A stretch of DNA of 64,000 nucleotides, from positions 212,593 through 276,592 of the forward strand of contig NZ_JAJNCL010000008.1 in the NCBI RefSeq assembly GCF_021025955.1, given 5' to 3'. The position numbers were made by a program, and so were the translations under genes. Shown here one piece after another: positions 1 through 8,619 of the stretch (positions are counted from its first letter, which is position 1; each line of letters begins with the position of its first letter). This DNA is from Rhodococcus qingshengii (GTDB lineage: Bacteria; Actinomycetota; Actinomycetes; Mycobacteriales; Mycobacteriaceae). The notes under the pieces were generated by a model that had not been told where the DNA came from, ran no database searches, and was given only the letters and a program-made list of their open reading frames with translations.

Positions 1-62
1 TTCTCCGCACCCCCACTGTTGTGGTGAAGGCCGAACGTCTCCCGAAGCGCCGCCAGCGTTGA
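1..62 (+). CDS. rsmG: 16S rRNA methyltransferase RsmG (GidB), C-terminal end only
   Basis: Only the last 19 codons are in the window, ending in TGA at 60-62. The readable end (LRTPTVVVKAERLPKRRQR) is a basic tail that fits the C-terminus of RsmG, the enzyme that N7-methylates a guanosine in 16S rRNA. The call leans on context: in mycolic-acid actinobacteria rsmG lies directly upstream of parA on the same strand, as here. The fragment is too short to prove the family on its own. Confidence 0.6.
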   Translation, partial: LRTPTVVVKAERLPKRRQR

Positions 63-143
63 TGATTTACACGCATGCAATCGAGAGCAATGTACAGATG
101 ATGAGAGCACCTAGTGATCGATTCCCAATCGAAGGAGCAGTCA

Positions 144-1145
144 ATGTCGGGTCGATCTGAATCCGCCGTTTCACGTGAAACACCGAAGCAGCACACGAGT
201 GCGGGTGCGGATCAGATCGTCAACGACGACGACAATTTCACCGCCCCCTACGCGGCGATCTCCTCGGAGGAGACCCCCATCGGGGCCGCCGCGCATCGAG
301 CGAGCCAAGTGCTTCATCCCCATTCGGTGACGCTGCCGAAGCCGGCGTTCCGCCGCGTGATCACCATCGCGAACCAGAAGGGTGGCGTCGGCAAGACGAC
401 GACCACGGTGAACCTTGCGTCGGCGCTCGCTCTTCAAGGGCTCACTGTCCTTGTGGTCGATTTGGACCCTCAGGGCAACGCCAGCACCGCTCTGGGCGTC
501 GTCCATACCTCGGGCACCCCGTCGAGTTACGAGCTGCTCATAGGCGAAGTGAAGGCCCCGGAGGCGATCCAGACCAGCCCGCACAGTGAGCGCCTTCTCT
601 GCATCCCGGCAACGATCGATCTGGCGGGCGCCGAGATCGAATTGGTCTCCATGGTTGCCCGCGAGAATCGACTCAAAGGCGCGCTCAACGACAAGGTGCT
701 CGCGGAACTCGACGTCGACTTCGTCCTCATCGACTGCCCGCCCTCGCTGGGACTGCTGACCGTCAACGCGATGGTCGCTGCCAAGGAAGTTCTGATCCCG
801 ATCCAGTGCGAGTACTACGCCCTCGAGGGGGTCGGTCAGTTGCTCCGCAACATCGAACTCGTCCAGGCTCATCTCAACCCGGATCTGCATGTCTCCACCG
901 TCCTTCTGACGATGTACGACGGGCGCACCAAGCTGGCCGACCAGGTCGCCGAAGAAGTACGCAAGCACTTCGGTGAGGCCGTTCTGCGCGCTGTGATTCC
1001 GCGCAGCGTGAAGGTGTCCGAGGCTCCCGGATACGGGATGACAGTTCTCGACTACGACCCGGGTTCACGTGGCGCCATGAGTTACCTCGACGCCGGCCGT
1101 GAACTTGCCGCCCGCTCTGCCACCACGACGACCCAGGAGCAGTGA
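144..1145 (+). CDS. parA: Chromosome-partitioning ATPase ParA
   Basis: ParA/Soj-type ATPase of 333 residues that works with ParB on parS sites to segregate the origin region. The deviant Walker A motif KGGVGKTT lies at about residues 79-86, followed by the switch motif [12 protein letters not shown] and the DCPPSLG Walker B region. The N-terminal 70 residues are a family-typical variable extension. I prefer ATG at 144 because AGGAG ends six bases upstream of it. A GTG at 114 would add ten residues but has a poorer ribosome site. The gene ends one base before parB, so the two are surely co-transcribed. A parS-like palindrome lies inside the early codons (167-182). Confidence 0.97.
   Translation: MSGRSESAVSRETPKQHTSAGADQIVNDDDNFTAPYAAISSEETPIGAAAHRASQVLHPHSVTLPKPAFRRVITIANQKGGVGKTTTTVNLASALALQGLTVLVVDLDPQGNASTALGVVHTSGTPSSYELLIGEVKAPEAIQTSPHSERLLCIPATIDLAGAEIELVSMVARENRLKGALNDKVLAELDVDFVLIDCPPSLGLLTVNAMVAAKEVLIPIQCEYYALEGVGQLLRNIELVQAHLNPDLHVSTVLLTMYDGRTKLADQVAEEVRKHFGEAVLRAVIPRSVKVSEAPGYGMTVLDYDPGSRGAMSYLDAGRELAARSATTTTQEQ
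167..182. promoter_or_regulatory. parS: parS centromere site inside parA
   Basis: The 16-mer CGTTTCACGTGAAACA matches the bacterial parS consensus TGTTTCACGTGAAACA at 15 of 16 positions. It is read through as codons about 8-13 of parA. ParB encoded just downstream should nucleate here. A parS inside or near parAB is common close to origins. Confidence 0.9.
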
Positions 1146-1146
1146 G

Positions 1147-2187
1147 ATGAGTCAAGCACGCAAAGGTGGATTGGGCCGCGGCTTGGCTGCTCTCATCCCC
1201 ACTGGGCCGGCCACGGCGCCGGGTCTGGGATCGGCTGCAGCGGACGTCGTAATCGGCGTCGACAAGCGCAACTCCTCCCCTCCCCCACCGACCAAAGCGG
1301 CCCCGAAAACGCCGAAAGCCACCAAGGCGTCGGCTGCGAAGGCTCCGGTGGAAGCTGAGCCGGAGACCGAACTCGAGCCGACCGGCGCGGTCTATCTCGA
1401 GATCGAACCGAGCCTGATCGAGACGAACCCGAAGCAGCCTCGCAGCGTTTTCGACGAGGAAGCACTCGCGGAGTTGGTTCACTCGATCCGCGAGTTCGGC
1501 TTGATGCAGCCGATCGTGGTCCGTCGTCACGGTGACAAGTACCAACTTGTCATGGGTGAGCGTCGCTGGCGCGCGAGCCAGGAAGCCGGGCTGGCGAAGA
1601 TTCCGGCGATCATTCGTGAAACAGATGACGACTCGATGCTGCGCGACGCGCTCCTCGAGAACATCCATCGAGTGCAGCTGAACCCCCTCGAGGAGGCAGC
1701 GGCGTATCAGCAGCTGCTCGAGGAGTTCGAAGTCACCCACGAAGAATTGGCCAATCGGATCGGACGTTCGCGTCCCGTCGTGACCAACATGATTCGTCTG
1801 CTGAAGCTGCCGGTGGCGGTTCAGCGTCGCGTTGCGGCCGGTGTACTTTCGGCCGGCCATGCTCGCGCACTGTTGTCCCTCGAGGCGGGTGCCGACGCTC
1901 AGGAGGTCATGGCGGCGCGCATCGTCGCGGAAGGAATGTCTGTTCGCGCGACGGAGGAAGCAGTCACTCTGGCCAACCGGGCGGATAATGAGATCGCTCC
2001 CCCACAGAAGCGCAAGCCCATCGTGATGCCGGGTCTGCAGGATGTGGCCGAGCGGTTGTCGGATTCGTTCGACACTCGGGTGACAGTCAGTCTGGGCAAG
2101 CGGAAGGGAAAGATTGTGGTCGAATTCGGCTCGGTCGACGACCTACAACGCATCGTCGGAATGATGGAAGCACAGAAATCCAAGTAG
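1147..2187 (+). CDS. parB: Chromosome-partitioning protein ParB
   Basis: ParB family CTPase and parS-binding protein, 346 residues. The start [18 protein letters not shown] is the canonical ParB N-terminus (ParA-stimulating peptide), so ATG 1147 is chosen over in-frame starts further upstream that would run into parA. After a Lys/Pro/Ala-rich linker comes the ParB/Srx domain with the CTP-binding box GERRWRA, then the helix-turn-helix ([23 protein letters not shown]) and a C-terminal dimerisation domain. It starts one base after the parA stop. Its likely binding sites in this window are at 167-182 and 28045-28060. Confidence 0.97.
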   Translation: MSQARKGGLGRGLAALIPTGPATAPGLGSAAADVVIGVDKRNSSPPPPTKAAPKTPKATKASAAKAPVEAEPETELEPTGAVYLEIEPSLIETNPKQPRSVFDEEALAELVHSIREFGLMQPIVVRRHGDKYQLVMGERRWRASQEAGLAKIPAIIRETDDDSMLRDALLENIHRVQLNPLEEAAAYQQLLEEFEVTHEELANRIGRSRPVVTNMIRLLKLPVAVQRRVAAGVLSAGHARALLSLEAGADAQEVMAARIVAEGMSVRATEEAVTLANRADNEIAPPQKRKPIVMPGLQDVAERLSDSFDTRVTVSLGKRKGKIVVEFGSVDDLQRIVGMMEAQKSK

Positions 2188-2233
2188 AGAACTCGGATGC
2201 CCGTTTGGTGACGTAATCATGATGACCGGGCAC

Positions 2234-2270
2234 ACCACCTATTTTCGTCACTGTGACAAATCTAGGTGGT
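2234..2270. terminator. 37-bp dyad after parB, candidate terminator or operator
   Basis: The segment is symmetric about base 2252. Outer arms ACCACCTA and TAGGTGGT (8 bp) and an inner GTCAC/GTGAC give 15 paired positions out of 18. It begins 47 bases after the parB stop. There is no T-run after it, so a factor-assisted terminator or a protein-binding site is equally possible. The rest of the 255-base gap to the next gene shows no open frame I can support. Confidence 0.45.
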
Positions 2271-2442
2271 CCGAGCTTCTCGAAATCTTGAAGCGGGACG
2301 AAAGATGTTGAACAGCAATACATTAGGGCGATCAACTCTCGTGCCACTGCCGACATGTCGTAGCTGGCCTATCCTGGAGAAGAGAAAAGCGGCGGGCGAG
2401 CATCAAAACCGCTTCGGGGACCTACGGAGAGTGAGTTAGTCA

Positions 2443-3126
2443 GTGTCGACTCACGTCATCACCTCTCTCACACTCGACAGCCTCGATCAGCTTTCCGCCC
2501 ATGCGCGCCGATGCGTGTTCTGGGAGATGGACCCGGGCGCGCTTCACGACGCCCGAGGATTCTGTGATCAGGAATTCGAGAAGGAAGCCTGGCTGTCGAT
2601 GGTCATGCTCGAGTGGGGTTCGTGCGGACAGGTCGCCGTCCGCGACGGAAAGCCGCTCGGCAGTGCGTTGTACGCCCCTCCCCGCATGATCCCGCGCGCG
2701 CAACTGTTTCCCACCAGCCCGGTCAGCTCGGACGCAGTGCTTCTCACAAGCCTTCGCCTCGAGCCCTCGGGCATAGAGGAAGAACTAGGGCCGAGCCTGC
2801 TGGCCGCTGTCGTGACAGATCTGGTCCGACGAGGAGTTCGTGCGCTCGAGGCATTCGGTATCCGTAGCGACGGCTTGGGGCCTGCGTCCGACGTGGCCAG
2901 TGCAACGGCAGCTCTGGAATGTTCACCCGCAGAATGCATGATCAGTGCCGAGTTCCTCGAGGATTACGGTTTCGAGGTCGTGGCACCGCACCATCGTTAT
3001 CCGCGCCTTCGTCTCGAACTCAATCGAGATCACGAATGGAAAGTCGACGTCGAAGAAGCCCTCGACCGTCTATTGAAGGCCGCAGCTCTCGAAATGGTGG
3101 AGATCAGCGAACTCGCCAGAGTGTGA
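2443..3126 (+). CDS. GNAT-like acetyltransferase, Rv3916c-type
   Basis: 227-residue protein that by position (directly after parB) and length corresponds to the conserved Rv3916c-type gene of mycobacteria, annotated as a GNAT-fold acetyltransferase. The segment from about residue 45 (WGSCGQVAVRDGKPLGSALYAPP) to about 165 has the strand pattern of such a fold, but no clear acetyl-CoA loop of the R/Q-x-x-G-x-G/A type can be pointed out. Start GTG 2443 is preceded by GGAG (2426-2429), a little far. Substrate unknown. It faces cwlM with a 20-base gap, so the two end tail to tail. Confidence 0.8.
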   Translation: MSTHVITSLTLDSLDQLSAHARRCVFWEMDPGALHDARGFCDQEFEKEAWLSMVMLEWGSCGQVAVRDGKPLGSALYAPPRMIPRAQLFPTSPVSSDAVLLTSLRLEPSGIEEELGPSLLAAVVTDLVRRGVRALEAFGIRSDGLGPASDVASATAALECSPAECMISAEFLEDYGFEVVAPHHRYPRLRLELNRDHEWKVDVEEALDRLLKAAALEMVEISELARV

Positions 3127-3146
3127 GCAGGTGCCGACCGCAGGAT

Positions 3147-4337
3147 CTACGAAATGCGGTCGGCTACCGAAAGTTCCTCTGCGAGAAGCTCGGCGAAGGT
3201 GAAGGTGCCGGTCGGCTGATCGTCTTGACCCAACAGGTACAGCCGCTTGACCGAGATCAAAATGGCTTCGGCGATGGTGTCACGCATCCGCGGATTCGTC
3301 AGTACCGCAACGTCGGACGCGTTGGACAGGTAGCCGAGATCGATCTGCACCGTCGGCATGTTGGTCAGGCGCAACAACTCCCACGTCCGACCGTGAGTTC
3401 TGCAGTCCCGCAACGGAGTTCGCGCAACGATCTCGCGCTGAACGAAACCGGTCAACACCTGCCCGATCATCGAGACCGAACCGTGCGAATTACCGAAGTG
3501 GAAGCTCGCGACGCCGTTCGCCGACGGGCTCGAGTTGCTGTCGCAACGCAAGGAGATCATCAGATCGGCGTCGAATGCGTTGGACGTCAGCGCGCGCTCG
3601 GCCTCGCTCGGATCGGCGTTGTGCGGGCGGGAGAGGAAGGTTTCCATCCCGGTTGCTGCCATCCGCCCCTCGAGGCGCATAGCCAGATCCCACAGGATGT
3701 CGGCTTCGGAGATGCCGTTGACGATGGTGCCGGTGGACGGACCACCGAGGCCTGGATCGATGACGATGCGCTTGCCGCCCAGCTGCGGGCCCTTGCGTCT
3801 CACCAATTCCTGTTCGCTGATTGCGTGCGGGGAACCACCGGTGACGCGGGTTCCCAACAGTTCCAGCGAACGCAGTGTCTGCGGACCGCAGATACCGTCG
3901 GCGGCGATACCGATTTCACGCTGGAAAGACGAGAGAGACTCGTGGGTCTGCGGACCGAAGAACCCGTCGACCCGGCCCGCGTAGAAGCCGAGGTCCTGCA
4001 ATTTTGCTTGCAGAGCTGCGACGTCGTCGCCGTACAGCGGCGCTGACAGCTGGTAGATCAACGTACGGGCACCCAGGCGGTACGAGGCCTCACGAAGTGA
4101 GCGATACGTTGCCGGCCCCACAATGCCGTCGACAAGGAGCCCACGCTGCTGCTGGAATGCGCGAACGGCGCTGTCGAGTTGATGATCGAAGATGGCGTCG
4201 GGTGCAACCCAGTGGGCACCGTCGGCGCTTTCACGTCGAATGCCGGAAGTTCCGTGATGGAGGTATCCCAGCTTCGTCAATGTGCCCCGAATCTCGGCGA
4301 CGGCCGGGCCGTGATCGCCGCGTCGGAGTCTGTGCAT
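3147..4337 (-). CDS. cwlM: CwlM-type pseudo-amidase, regulator of peptidoglycan synthesis
   Basis: 396 residues: two peptidoglycan-binding-like repeats (about 5-80 and 100-160), then an Amidase_3 fold from about 188. There is no signal peptide, so it is cytoplasmic. The zinc site is degraded: the first metal His of DPGHGG is Leu197 (DPGLGG), and the His of the SIHA-type motif is Arg264 (SLRCDS); the middle Glu (Glu211) remains. This fits mycobacterial CwlM, which after phosphorylation by PknB stimulates MurA rather than cutting peptidoglycan. The C-terminal segment around TGTFTF is a candidate phosphorylation region (inference). ATG 4337 is the start used. Confidence 0.93.
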   Translation of the reverse strand: MHRLRRGDHGPAVAEIRGTLTKLGYLHHGTSGIRRESADGAHWVAPDAIFDHQLDSAVRAFQQQRGLLVDGIVGPATYRSLREASYRLGARTLIYQLSAPLYGDDVAALQAKLQDLGFYAGRVDGFFGPQTHESLSSFQREIGIAADGICGPQTLRSLELLGTRVTGGSPHAISEQELVRRKGPQLGGKRIVIDPGLGGPSTGTIVNGISEADILWDLAMRLEGRMAATGMETFLSRPHNADPSEAERALTSNAFDADLMISLRCDSNSSPSANGVASFHFGNSHGSVSMIGQVLTGFVQREIVARTPLRDCRTHGRTWELLRLTNMPTVQIDLGYLSNASDVAVLTNPRMRDTIAEAILISVKRLYLLGQDDQPTGTFTFAELLAEELSVADRIS

Positions 4338-4368
4338 GCGTGAAAGCCTCTCGGATCGGTTAACGAAT

Positions 4369-4414
4369 TCGATCGATGTGCCTGGTCGTAGACCCGATCA
4401 GGCACATCGATCGA
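4369..4414. terminator. Perfect 16-bp inverted repeat between trxA and cwlM
   Basis: Arms TCGATCGATGTGCCTG (4369-4384) and its exact reverse complement (4399-4414) enclose a 14-base loop. The hairpin lies 51 bases downstream of the trxA stop and 32 bases upstream of the cwlM start, both read leftward. No clear T-run follows on either strand. Termination of trxBA or control of cwlM transcription are both possible. Confidence 0.6.
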
Positions 4415-4465
4415 TTATCTCAGAAATTCTGTGGATTGCGAGAATCCACGATGCTCAACCAGCGG

Positions 4466-4789
4466 TCAGAGAACGTCTGCGAGGTCCTTGAGCAGTGCAG
4501 CCTTGCCCTTGGCGCCGACGATCGTCTTGATCGGCTTGCCGTCTTTGAACAGGATCATCGTCGGGATCGACATGACCTGGAAATCGCGGGCGGCCGCCGG
4601 GTTGGCGTCGATGTCGAGCTTCGCGACGGTCAGCTTTTCGCTGTTCTCGCCGGCGATCTCCTCGAGGACCGGGGCGACCATCTTGCACGGGCCGCACCAG
4701 GTTGCCCAGAAATCGACCAGAACGGGCTTGTCGCTGCCCAGGACGTCCTGCTTGAAGGAATCGTCGGTGATGGTGACGGTATTCGACAC
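4466..4789 (-). CDS. trxA: Thioredoxin
   Basis: 107-residue thioredoxin with the active site WCGPC (Cys32, Cys35) and the cis-proline loop SIPT. It reduces cytosolic protein disulfides and is recharged by TrxB. Start GTG 4789 is set by GAGGAG five bases upstream and by the family length; the frame is open further upstream but reads into trxB in another phase. It lies 38 bases after the trxB stop, so trxB-trxA form an operon. Corresponds to Rv3914 (trxC) by position. Confidence 0.97.
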   Translation of the reverse strand: MSNTVTITDDSFKQDVLGSDKPVLVDFWATWCGPCKMVAPVLEEIAGENSEKLTVAKLDIDANPAAARDFQVMSIPTMILFKDGKPIKTIVGAKGKAALLKDLADVL

Positions 4790-4827
4790 TGTTACTCCTC
4801 GAGGGTTGGGTACGACAGCTTGATGAA

Positions 4828-5835
4828 TCAGGGAGCGCCGACGACGTCGACCGTGTGGCCGGCAGCGTCGAGCGTGTTGGCGGTGATGTCGCCGCGGTCG
4901 GCCAGCCAGCGTTCGGCGTCGATTGCTGCGGAGCATCCGGTGCCGGCAGCGGTGATCGCCTGACGGTACGTGTGATCGACCAGGTCACCGGCAGCGAAGA
5001 CGCCGTCGACGGAGGTCGCGGTAGAACCGGGTGCGACGCGGACGTAGCCGGCGTCGTCGAGGTCTACCTGGCCCTTGACGAGCTCGCTGCGCGGGTCGTG
5101 GCCGATGGCGACGAACATGCCGGTGATCTCGAGTGTAGAGGTTTCACCGGTGACGGTGTCGCGCACGACGAGCCCGGTGACACTGTTCTCACCGAGCACC
5201 TCGACGGGCTCCGCATTGGTCAGGAAGCGGATCTTCTCGTTGGCCTTTGCGCGCTCGAGCATGATGCGCGACGCCCGGAACTCCTCGCGGCGGTGTACCA
5301 GGGTGACCGAGCGAGCGAAACGGGTCAGGAAGGTCGCTTCTTCCATCGCGGAGTCGCCGCCGCCGACCACGACGATGTCCTGGTCGCGGAAGAAGAACCC
5401 GTCGCAGGTGGCGCAGGCGCTGACACCGCGGCCGAGGAGACGCTCTTCACCTTCAATCCCCAGGTAACGCGCTGCCGCGCCCATCGCGAGGATGATCGCG
5501 TGCGCGGCGTAGGTTTCGCCGTTCGCGACGACCGTCTTGATCGGGCCGCTCAGATCGATTTCCTCGACGTCCTCGGTGCGGATGTCGGTGTCGAAGCGCA
5601 GTGCCTGCTCACGCATCTGTTCCATCAGGTCCGGGCCCATGATTCCCTCACGGAATCCGGGGAAGTTCTCGACCTCGGTGGTGGTCATGAGGGCGCCACC
5701 GAACTGGGTTCCCTCGAAGAGCACGGGCTGGAGCTCAGCGCGCGCGGTGTAGACACCAGCGGTGTAACCGGCCGGTCCGGAACCGACAATGATGACGTCA
5801 TGGACCGCGGGCGTGTTTTCCAGCTGGGTGGTCAT
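4828..5835 (-). CDS. trxB: Thioredoxin-disulfide reductase
   Basis: 335-residue FAD/NADPH enzyme that reduces thioredoxin. The FAD-binding GSGPAG lies at residues 18-23, the redox-active CATC at 141-144, and the NADPH-binding VGGGDSA follows. ATG 5835 has GGAAGG five bases upstream. First gene of the trxB-trxA operon; an ECF-type promoter is visible upstream at 5889-5918. Confidence 0.98.
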   Translation of the reverse strand: MTTQLENTPAVHDVIIVGSGPAGYTAGVYTARAELQPVLFEGTQFGGALMTTTEVENFPGFREGIMGPDLMEQMREQALRFDTDIRTEDVEEIDLSGPIKTVVANGETYAAHAIILAMGAAARYLGIEGEERLLGRGVSACATCDGFFFRDQDIVVVGGGDSAMEEATFLTRFARSVTLVHRREEFRASRIMLERAKANEKIRFLTNAEPVEVLGENSVTGLVVRDTVTGETSTLEITGMFVAIGHDPRSELVKGQVDLDDAGYVRVAPGSTATSVDGVFAAGDLVDHTYRQAITAAGTGCSAAIDAERWLADRGDITANTLDAAGHTVDVVGAP

Positions 5836-5888
5836 GCGAGCCTTCCAATAGTGAGTGCAGACCCTCCGTTTCTTGGAGAGCCGTACCG

Positions 5889-5918
5889 ATCAACACCAGG
5901 ATAAGGGGTGTTGTTCCC
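5889..5918 (-). promoter_or_regulatory. SigH/SigR-type promoter of trxBA
   Basis: Read on the minus strand there is GGGAAC, an 18-base spacer and GTTGAT. This matches the GGAAY-N17/18-GTT pattern of the thiol-stress sigma factors SigH (mycobacteria) and SigR (Streptomyces), which are known to drive trxBA. It lies about 54-83 bases upstream of the trxB start. A 7-bp inverted repeat (CAACACC/GGTGTTG) lies across the -10 and spacer. Confidence 0.6.
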
Positions 5919-5966
5919 GCACCCGGCTGAAAAGTGGCTCACAGCCCGCGGCTCAGAATCAGGGGT

Positions 5967-7175
5967 TCACAGCGCAGGGCGTACTTCCCGAACCACCAGT
6001 GCGTCCCGAACCACGCAGCGCGTGCCGGTGTAGATGGTGGGCATGCACTTGTTGCAGTGAATACACAGACCCTCGACGGCGCTCTCGGCCTGAAATTTAT
6101 TGACCAGTTGCGGGTCCCTGAGCAGTGCGCGCGCCATGGCGACGAACTCGAACCCTTCATCCAGCGCGTGGTTGACGGTGTCGACGCGATTGATTCCGCC
6201 GAGCAGGATCAGCGGCATCTTCAGCGCCTGCCGGAACTGGCGGGCGAAGGGAAGGAAGAAGCCTTCTTCGAACGGGTACGTCGGAAAGAGTTTGGGGCCG
6301 TAGAACTTGAGCCCGTACCCGACGAGCTTGGGTTGGGAAGCAACAAATTCTGCGAGTGGGACCTCACCGCGGAAGAAGTACATTCCGTTGAGAAGTGAAC
6401 TGCCACCGGTCAATTGCATCGCGTCAAGATGCCCGTCGTCTTCGAGGATCTGTGCGATCGGCAGGCTCTGGTCGAGCCACAGACCCTTCGGAACCCCGTC
6501 GGACATGTTGAATTTCGCGGTGACCGCCACGGTGGGTCCAGCAGCTCGTCGCACCGCTTCGATGACTCGACGCGGATACTCGGCGCGCTTGGCGACGCTG
6601 CCGCCGTATCGATCGTGGCGTTTGTTCAAGTTGGGGCTCATGAACGAACTGAGTAGGTAGTTGTGACCGAGATGGACCTCGATGGCGTCGAATCCCGCGT
6701 CCACCGCGACGCGGGCGGTCCGTTCGAAGTCGGCGACAACACCGTCGAGTTCGGCAAGTGTCGCGCCTTTGACGAGGCCCATTGCCGGTGGGCTCAGCCG
6801 GGTCGACGGCGCCAGAGTCTTCGTCTTGTTGGAGAGCGTGTTGGCGACCAGTCCCGCGTGGCCGATCTGCGCCGCGACCAGTGCGCCTTCGGCGTGGACG
6901 GTATCGGTCAGTCTGCGCAGCCCAGGTAGTGCGCGCTCGTCCATGACAAGGGTGTCGCGGTGGACTCGTCCACCCGGTGAGACGGCGCAGTAGGCGACGG
7001 TGGTCATCGCGGCTCCGCCGCGGGCCACTTCGGCGTGGAAGTTGATCAGATCGTCGGAGACTGCTCCCCTGGGCATGACACCCTCGAAAGTGGCAGCTTT
7101 GACGATGCGGTTGCGCAAGGTCAGAGGGCCGAGACGTGCGGGTTCGAATATTGACGGTGTGGGCACTGTGGTCAT
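5967..7175 (-). CDS. Old yellow enzyme family NADH:flavin oxidoreductase
   Basis: 402-residue FMN-dependent TIM-barrel oxidoreductase. The N-terminus FEPARLGPLTLRNRIVKAATFEG and the segments VAAQIGHAG and FDAIEVHLGHNYLLSSFMSP are typical of the family. Near the C-terminus a Cys cluster (CIHCNKC, plus a further Cys ten residues on) resembles the iron-sulfur ligand pattern of 2,4-dienoyl-CoA reductase relatives, although the second reductase domain is absent. Substrate unknown; such enzymes reduce activated alkenes or similar xenobiotics. ATG 7175 has AGGAAG upstream. It is divergent from a TetR regulator and interrupts the trx-sigM order known from mycobacteria. Confidence 0.9.
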   Translation of the reverse strand: MTTVPTPSIFEPARLGPLTLRNRIVKAATFEGVMPRGAVSDDLINFHAEVARGGAAMTTVAYCAVSPGGRVHRDTLVMDERALPGLRRLTDTVHAEGALVAAQIGHAGLVANTLSNKTKTLAPSTRLSPPAMGLVKGATLAELDGVVADFERTARVAVDAGFDAIEVHLGHNYLLSSFMSPNLNKRHDRYGGSVAKRAEYPRRVIEAVRRAAGPTVAVTAKFNMSDGVPKGLWLDQSLPIAQILEDDGHLDAMQLTGGSSLLNGMYFFRGEVPLAEFVASQPKLVGYGLKFYGPKLFPTYPFEEGFFLPFARQFRQALKMPLILLGGINRVDTVNHALDEGFEFVAMARALLRDPQLVNKFQAESAVEGLCIHCNKCMPTIYTGTRCVVRDALVVREVRPAL

Positions 7176-7224
7176 TTTCTGCTTCCTGCGGCGGCCTGAT
7201 CATTACGATGCCAGTGGACTCGTA

Positions 7225-7238
7225 TATATGACGATATA
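7225..7238. promoter_or_regulatory. AT-rich dyad in the OYE/TetR divergent promoter
   Basis: TATAT-gacg-ATATA is a perfect 5-4-5 dyad in an AT-rich pocket between the divergent oxidoreductase and TetR genes. It could be the TetR operator, or simply overlapping -10 elements. Confidence 0.35.
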
Positions 7239-7273
7239 GCGCCTTCTCCCAATCTGTCCGACAATTCGACACG

Positions 7274-7840
7274 ATGAATGCCACAGGATCAGGTCGCCCA
7301 CGAGACCCACGCATCGACGACACAGTTCTCGAGGTCACCCGAGCGATGCTCCTCGAGGTCGGTTGGGAGCAACTCAGCCTCCGCGCGATCGCGGCCCGAG
7401 CGGGGGTCAGCAGGGCCTCGATGGCGCGGCGATGGCCGTCGAAGGCGCACCTCGTGCTGGGATCGATCCTGGGCGCAACACCGGATCTGACACCGTTCGA
7501 GGGCACCGATCGCGACGGCTGGATCCGTTGGGTGGTGGAGGGAAGTGCCCAACTCTTCTCGCGGCCCGAGGTTCGCGCCGCGTCGCCGGGACTGCTGGCG
7601 GCGCTGCGAGACCATGATGACCTTCGCAACGAATTGTGGCGCGGGTTCAGTGGGCCGAGTACACAACTCTTCCTTCAGAACGCCGAAGATCCCGAATCGG
7701 CGCTGCTCGACGCCAAGGCCGTGCTGGTTCTGGCGGCCGGAGCAGCGATGTTCTCGAGTCTGATAGCGGTCGAAGACGATACGGATGCATTGCGCGGGAG
7801 AATTCTCGAACTCCTGCTACCGGCGGCAACGCCGCGCTGA
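7274..7840 (+). CDS. TetR family transcriptional regulator
   Basis: 188 residues. The N-terminal helix-turn-helix (LSLRAIAARAGVSRASMARRWPSKAHLVLG) is typical of TetR repressors; the C-terminal ligand domain is unassigned. ATG 7274. It is divergent from the old yellow enzyme gene 98 bases away, so it probably represses that gene and itself. It ends 9 bases from the convergent anti-sigma gene. Confidence 0.9.
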   Translation: MNATGSGRPRDPRIDDTVLEVTRAMLLEVGWEQLSLRAIAARAGVSRASMARRWPSKAHLVLGSILGATPDLTPFEGTDRDGWIRWVVEGSAQLFSRPEVRAASPGLLAALRDHDDLRNELWRGFSGPSTQLFLQNAEDPESALLDAKAVLVLAAGAAMFSSLIAVEDDTDALRGRILELLLPAATPR

Positions 7841-7849
7841 ACGTCGACG

Positions 7850-8566
7850 TCAGCCGATGCTCTTGACCGACAAAGTATTCGGATCATCGGCGCTGCAGTC
7901 GGTGCCGACAGTGAGAGCAGTGATCTGACGCGGTTGCGATCCCGTGAAGAGTAGGACTATCGCCGGTGCCCCGTCGATGCGTACCTCACCCGATCCGAGC
8001 AGGGGACTGCCCTCGTCGATGCCGTTGGCGCGTAGGCAGCCGGCTAGTTTGGACGGATCATCGAGTGGTCCAAGGTCTCTGGATCCGATGAGTGAGAGCA
8101 GCGACGCCGAATCCGGATCGTCGACAGCAGACGTCGTCGGTGTGATCGGTTGAGCGACAACGCTTTCGGGAGGTCCGGAATCTCGGGTTCCGATCACAAC
8201 GATCACGAAAGCCACCGCTACGGCTGCTGCGGCACCGAGAACCCACGCTTGTGGGCGCCGCCGGAACGGCACGACTGTTGTCTCTGCAGGCGGCTCGACG
8301 TGGCTGGACTGAAGATCGAGTGCCGAATTAATCCGCTCGGCAAGCGAATTCGGAATCCGATCGCGAGAGGCCTCACTCGAGTTCAGTGCCGCAAGTGATG
8401 CTGTGACGCCGTCGAGAGTGGTGACAAACGCCTGGGCGGCGGGGTTGGCGTGTACCAGTGGCCACAGAGATGCACTGGTTTCGGGATCGAGAACCCCGGC
8501 GTGAAGATCCGCCAAGAGGTCTTCCGGAAACGGAGGAGACGGAACGCGAACAGACGGATCTGTCAT
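7850..8566 (-). CDS. rsmA: Membrane anti-sigma-M factor (Rv3912-type)
   Basis: 238-residue single-pass membrane protein. A cytosolic N-terminal part of about 100 residues precedes one transmembrane helix (about 107-126, WVLGAAAAVAVAFVIVVIG) and an extracytoplasmic domain. Position directly after sigM on the same strand and the overall plan match Rv3912, the anti-SigM factor of mycobacteria. The usual zinc anti-sigma motif (HxxxCxxC) is not seen. ATG 8566 has GGGAG upstream. Confidence 0.85.
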   Translation of the reverse strand: MTDPSVRVPSPPFPEDLLADLHAGVLDPETSASLWPLVHANPAAQAFVTTLDGVTASLAALNSSEASRDRIPNSLAERINSALDLQSSHVEPPAETTVVPFRRRPQAWVLGAAAAVAVAFVIVVIGTRDSGPPESVVAQPITPTTSAVDDPDSASLLSLIGSRDLGPLDDPSKLAGCLRANGIDEGSPLLGSGEVRIDGAPAIVLLFTGSQPRQITALTVGTDCSADDPNTLSVKSIG

Positions 8567-8619
8567 GAACGCTCCCTCGGCAGTCGGTGTGGACGCTTAC
8601 AAGATAGGACGCGGCCGGT

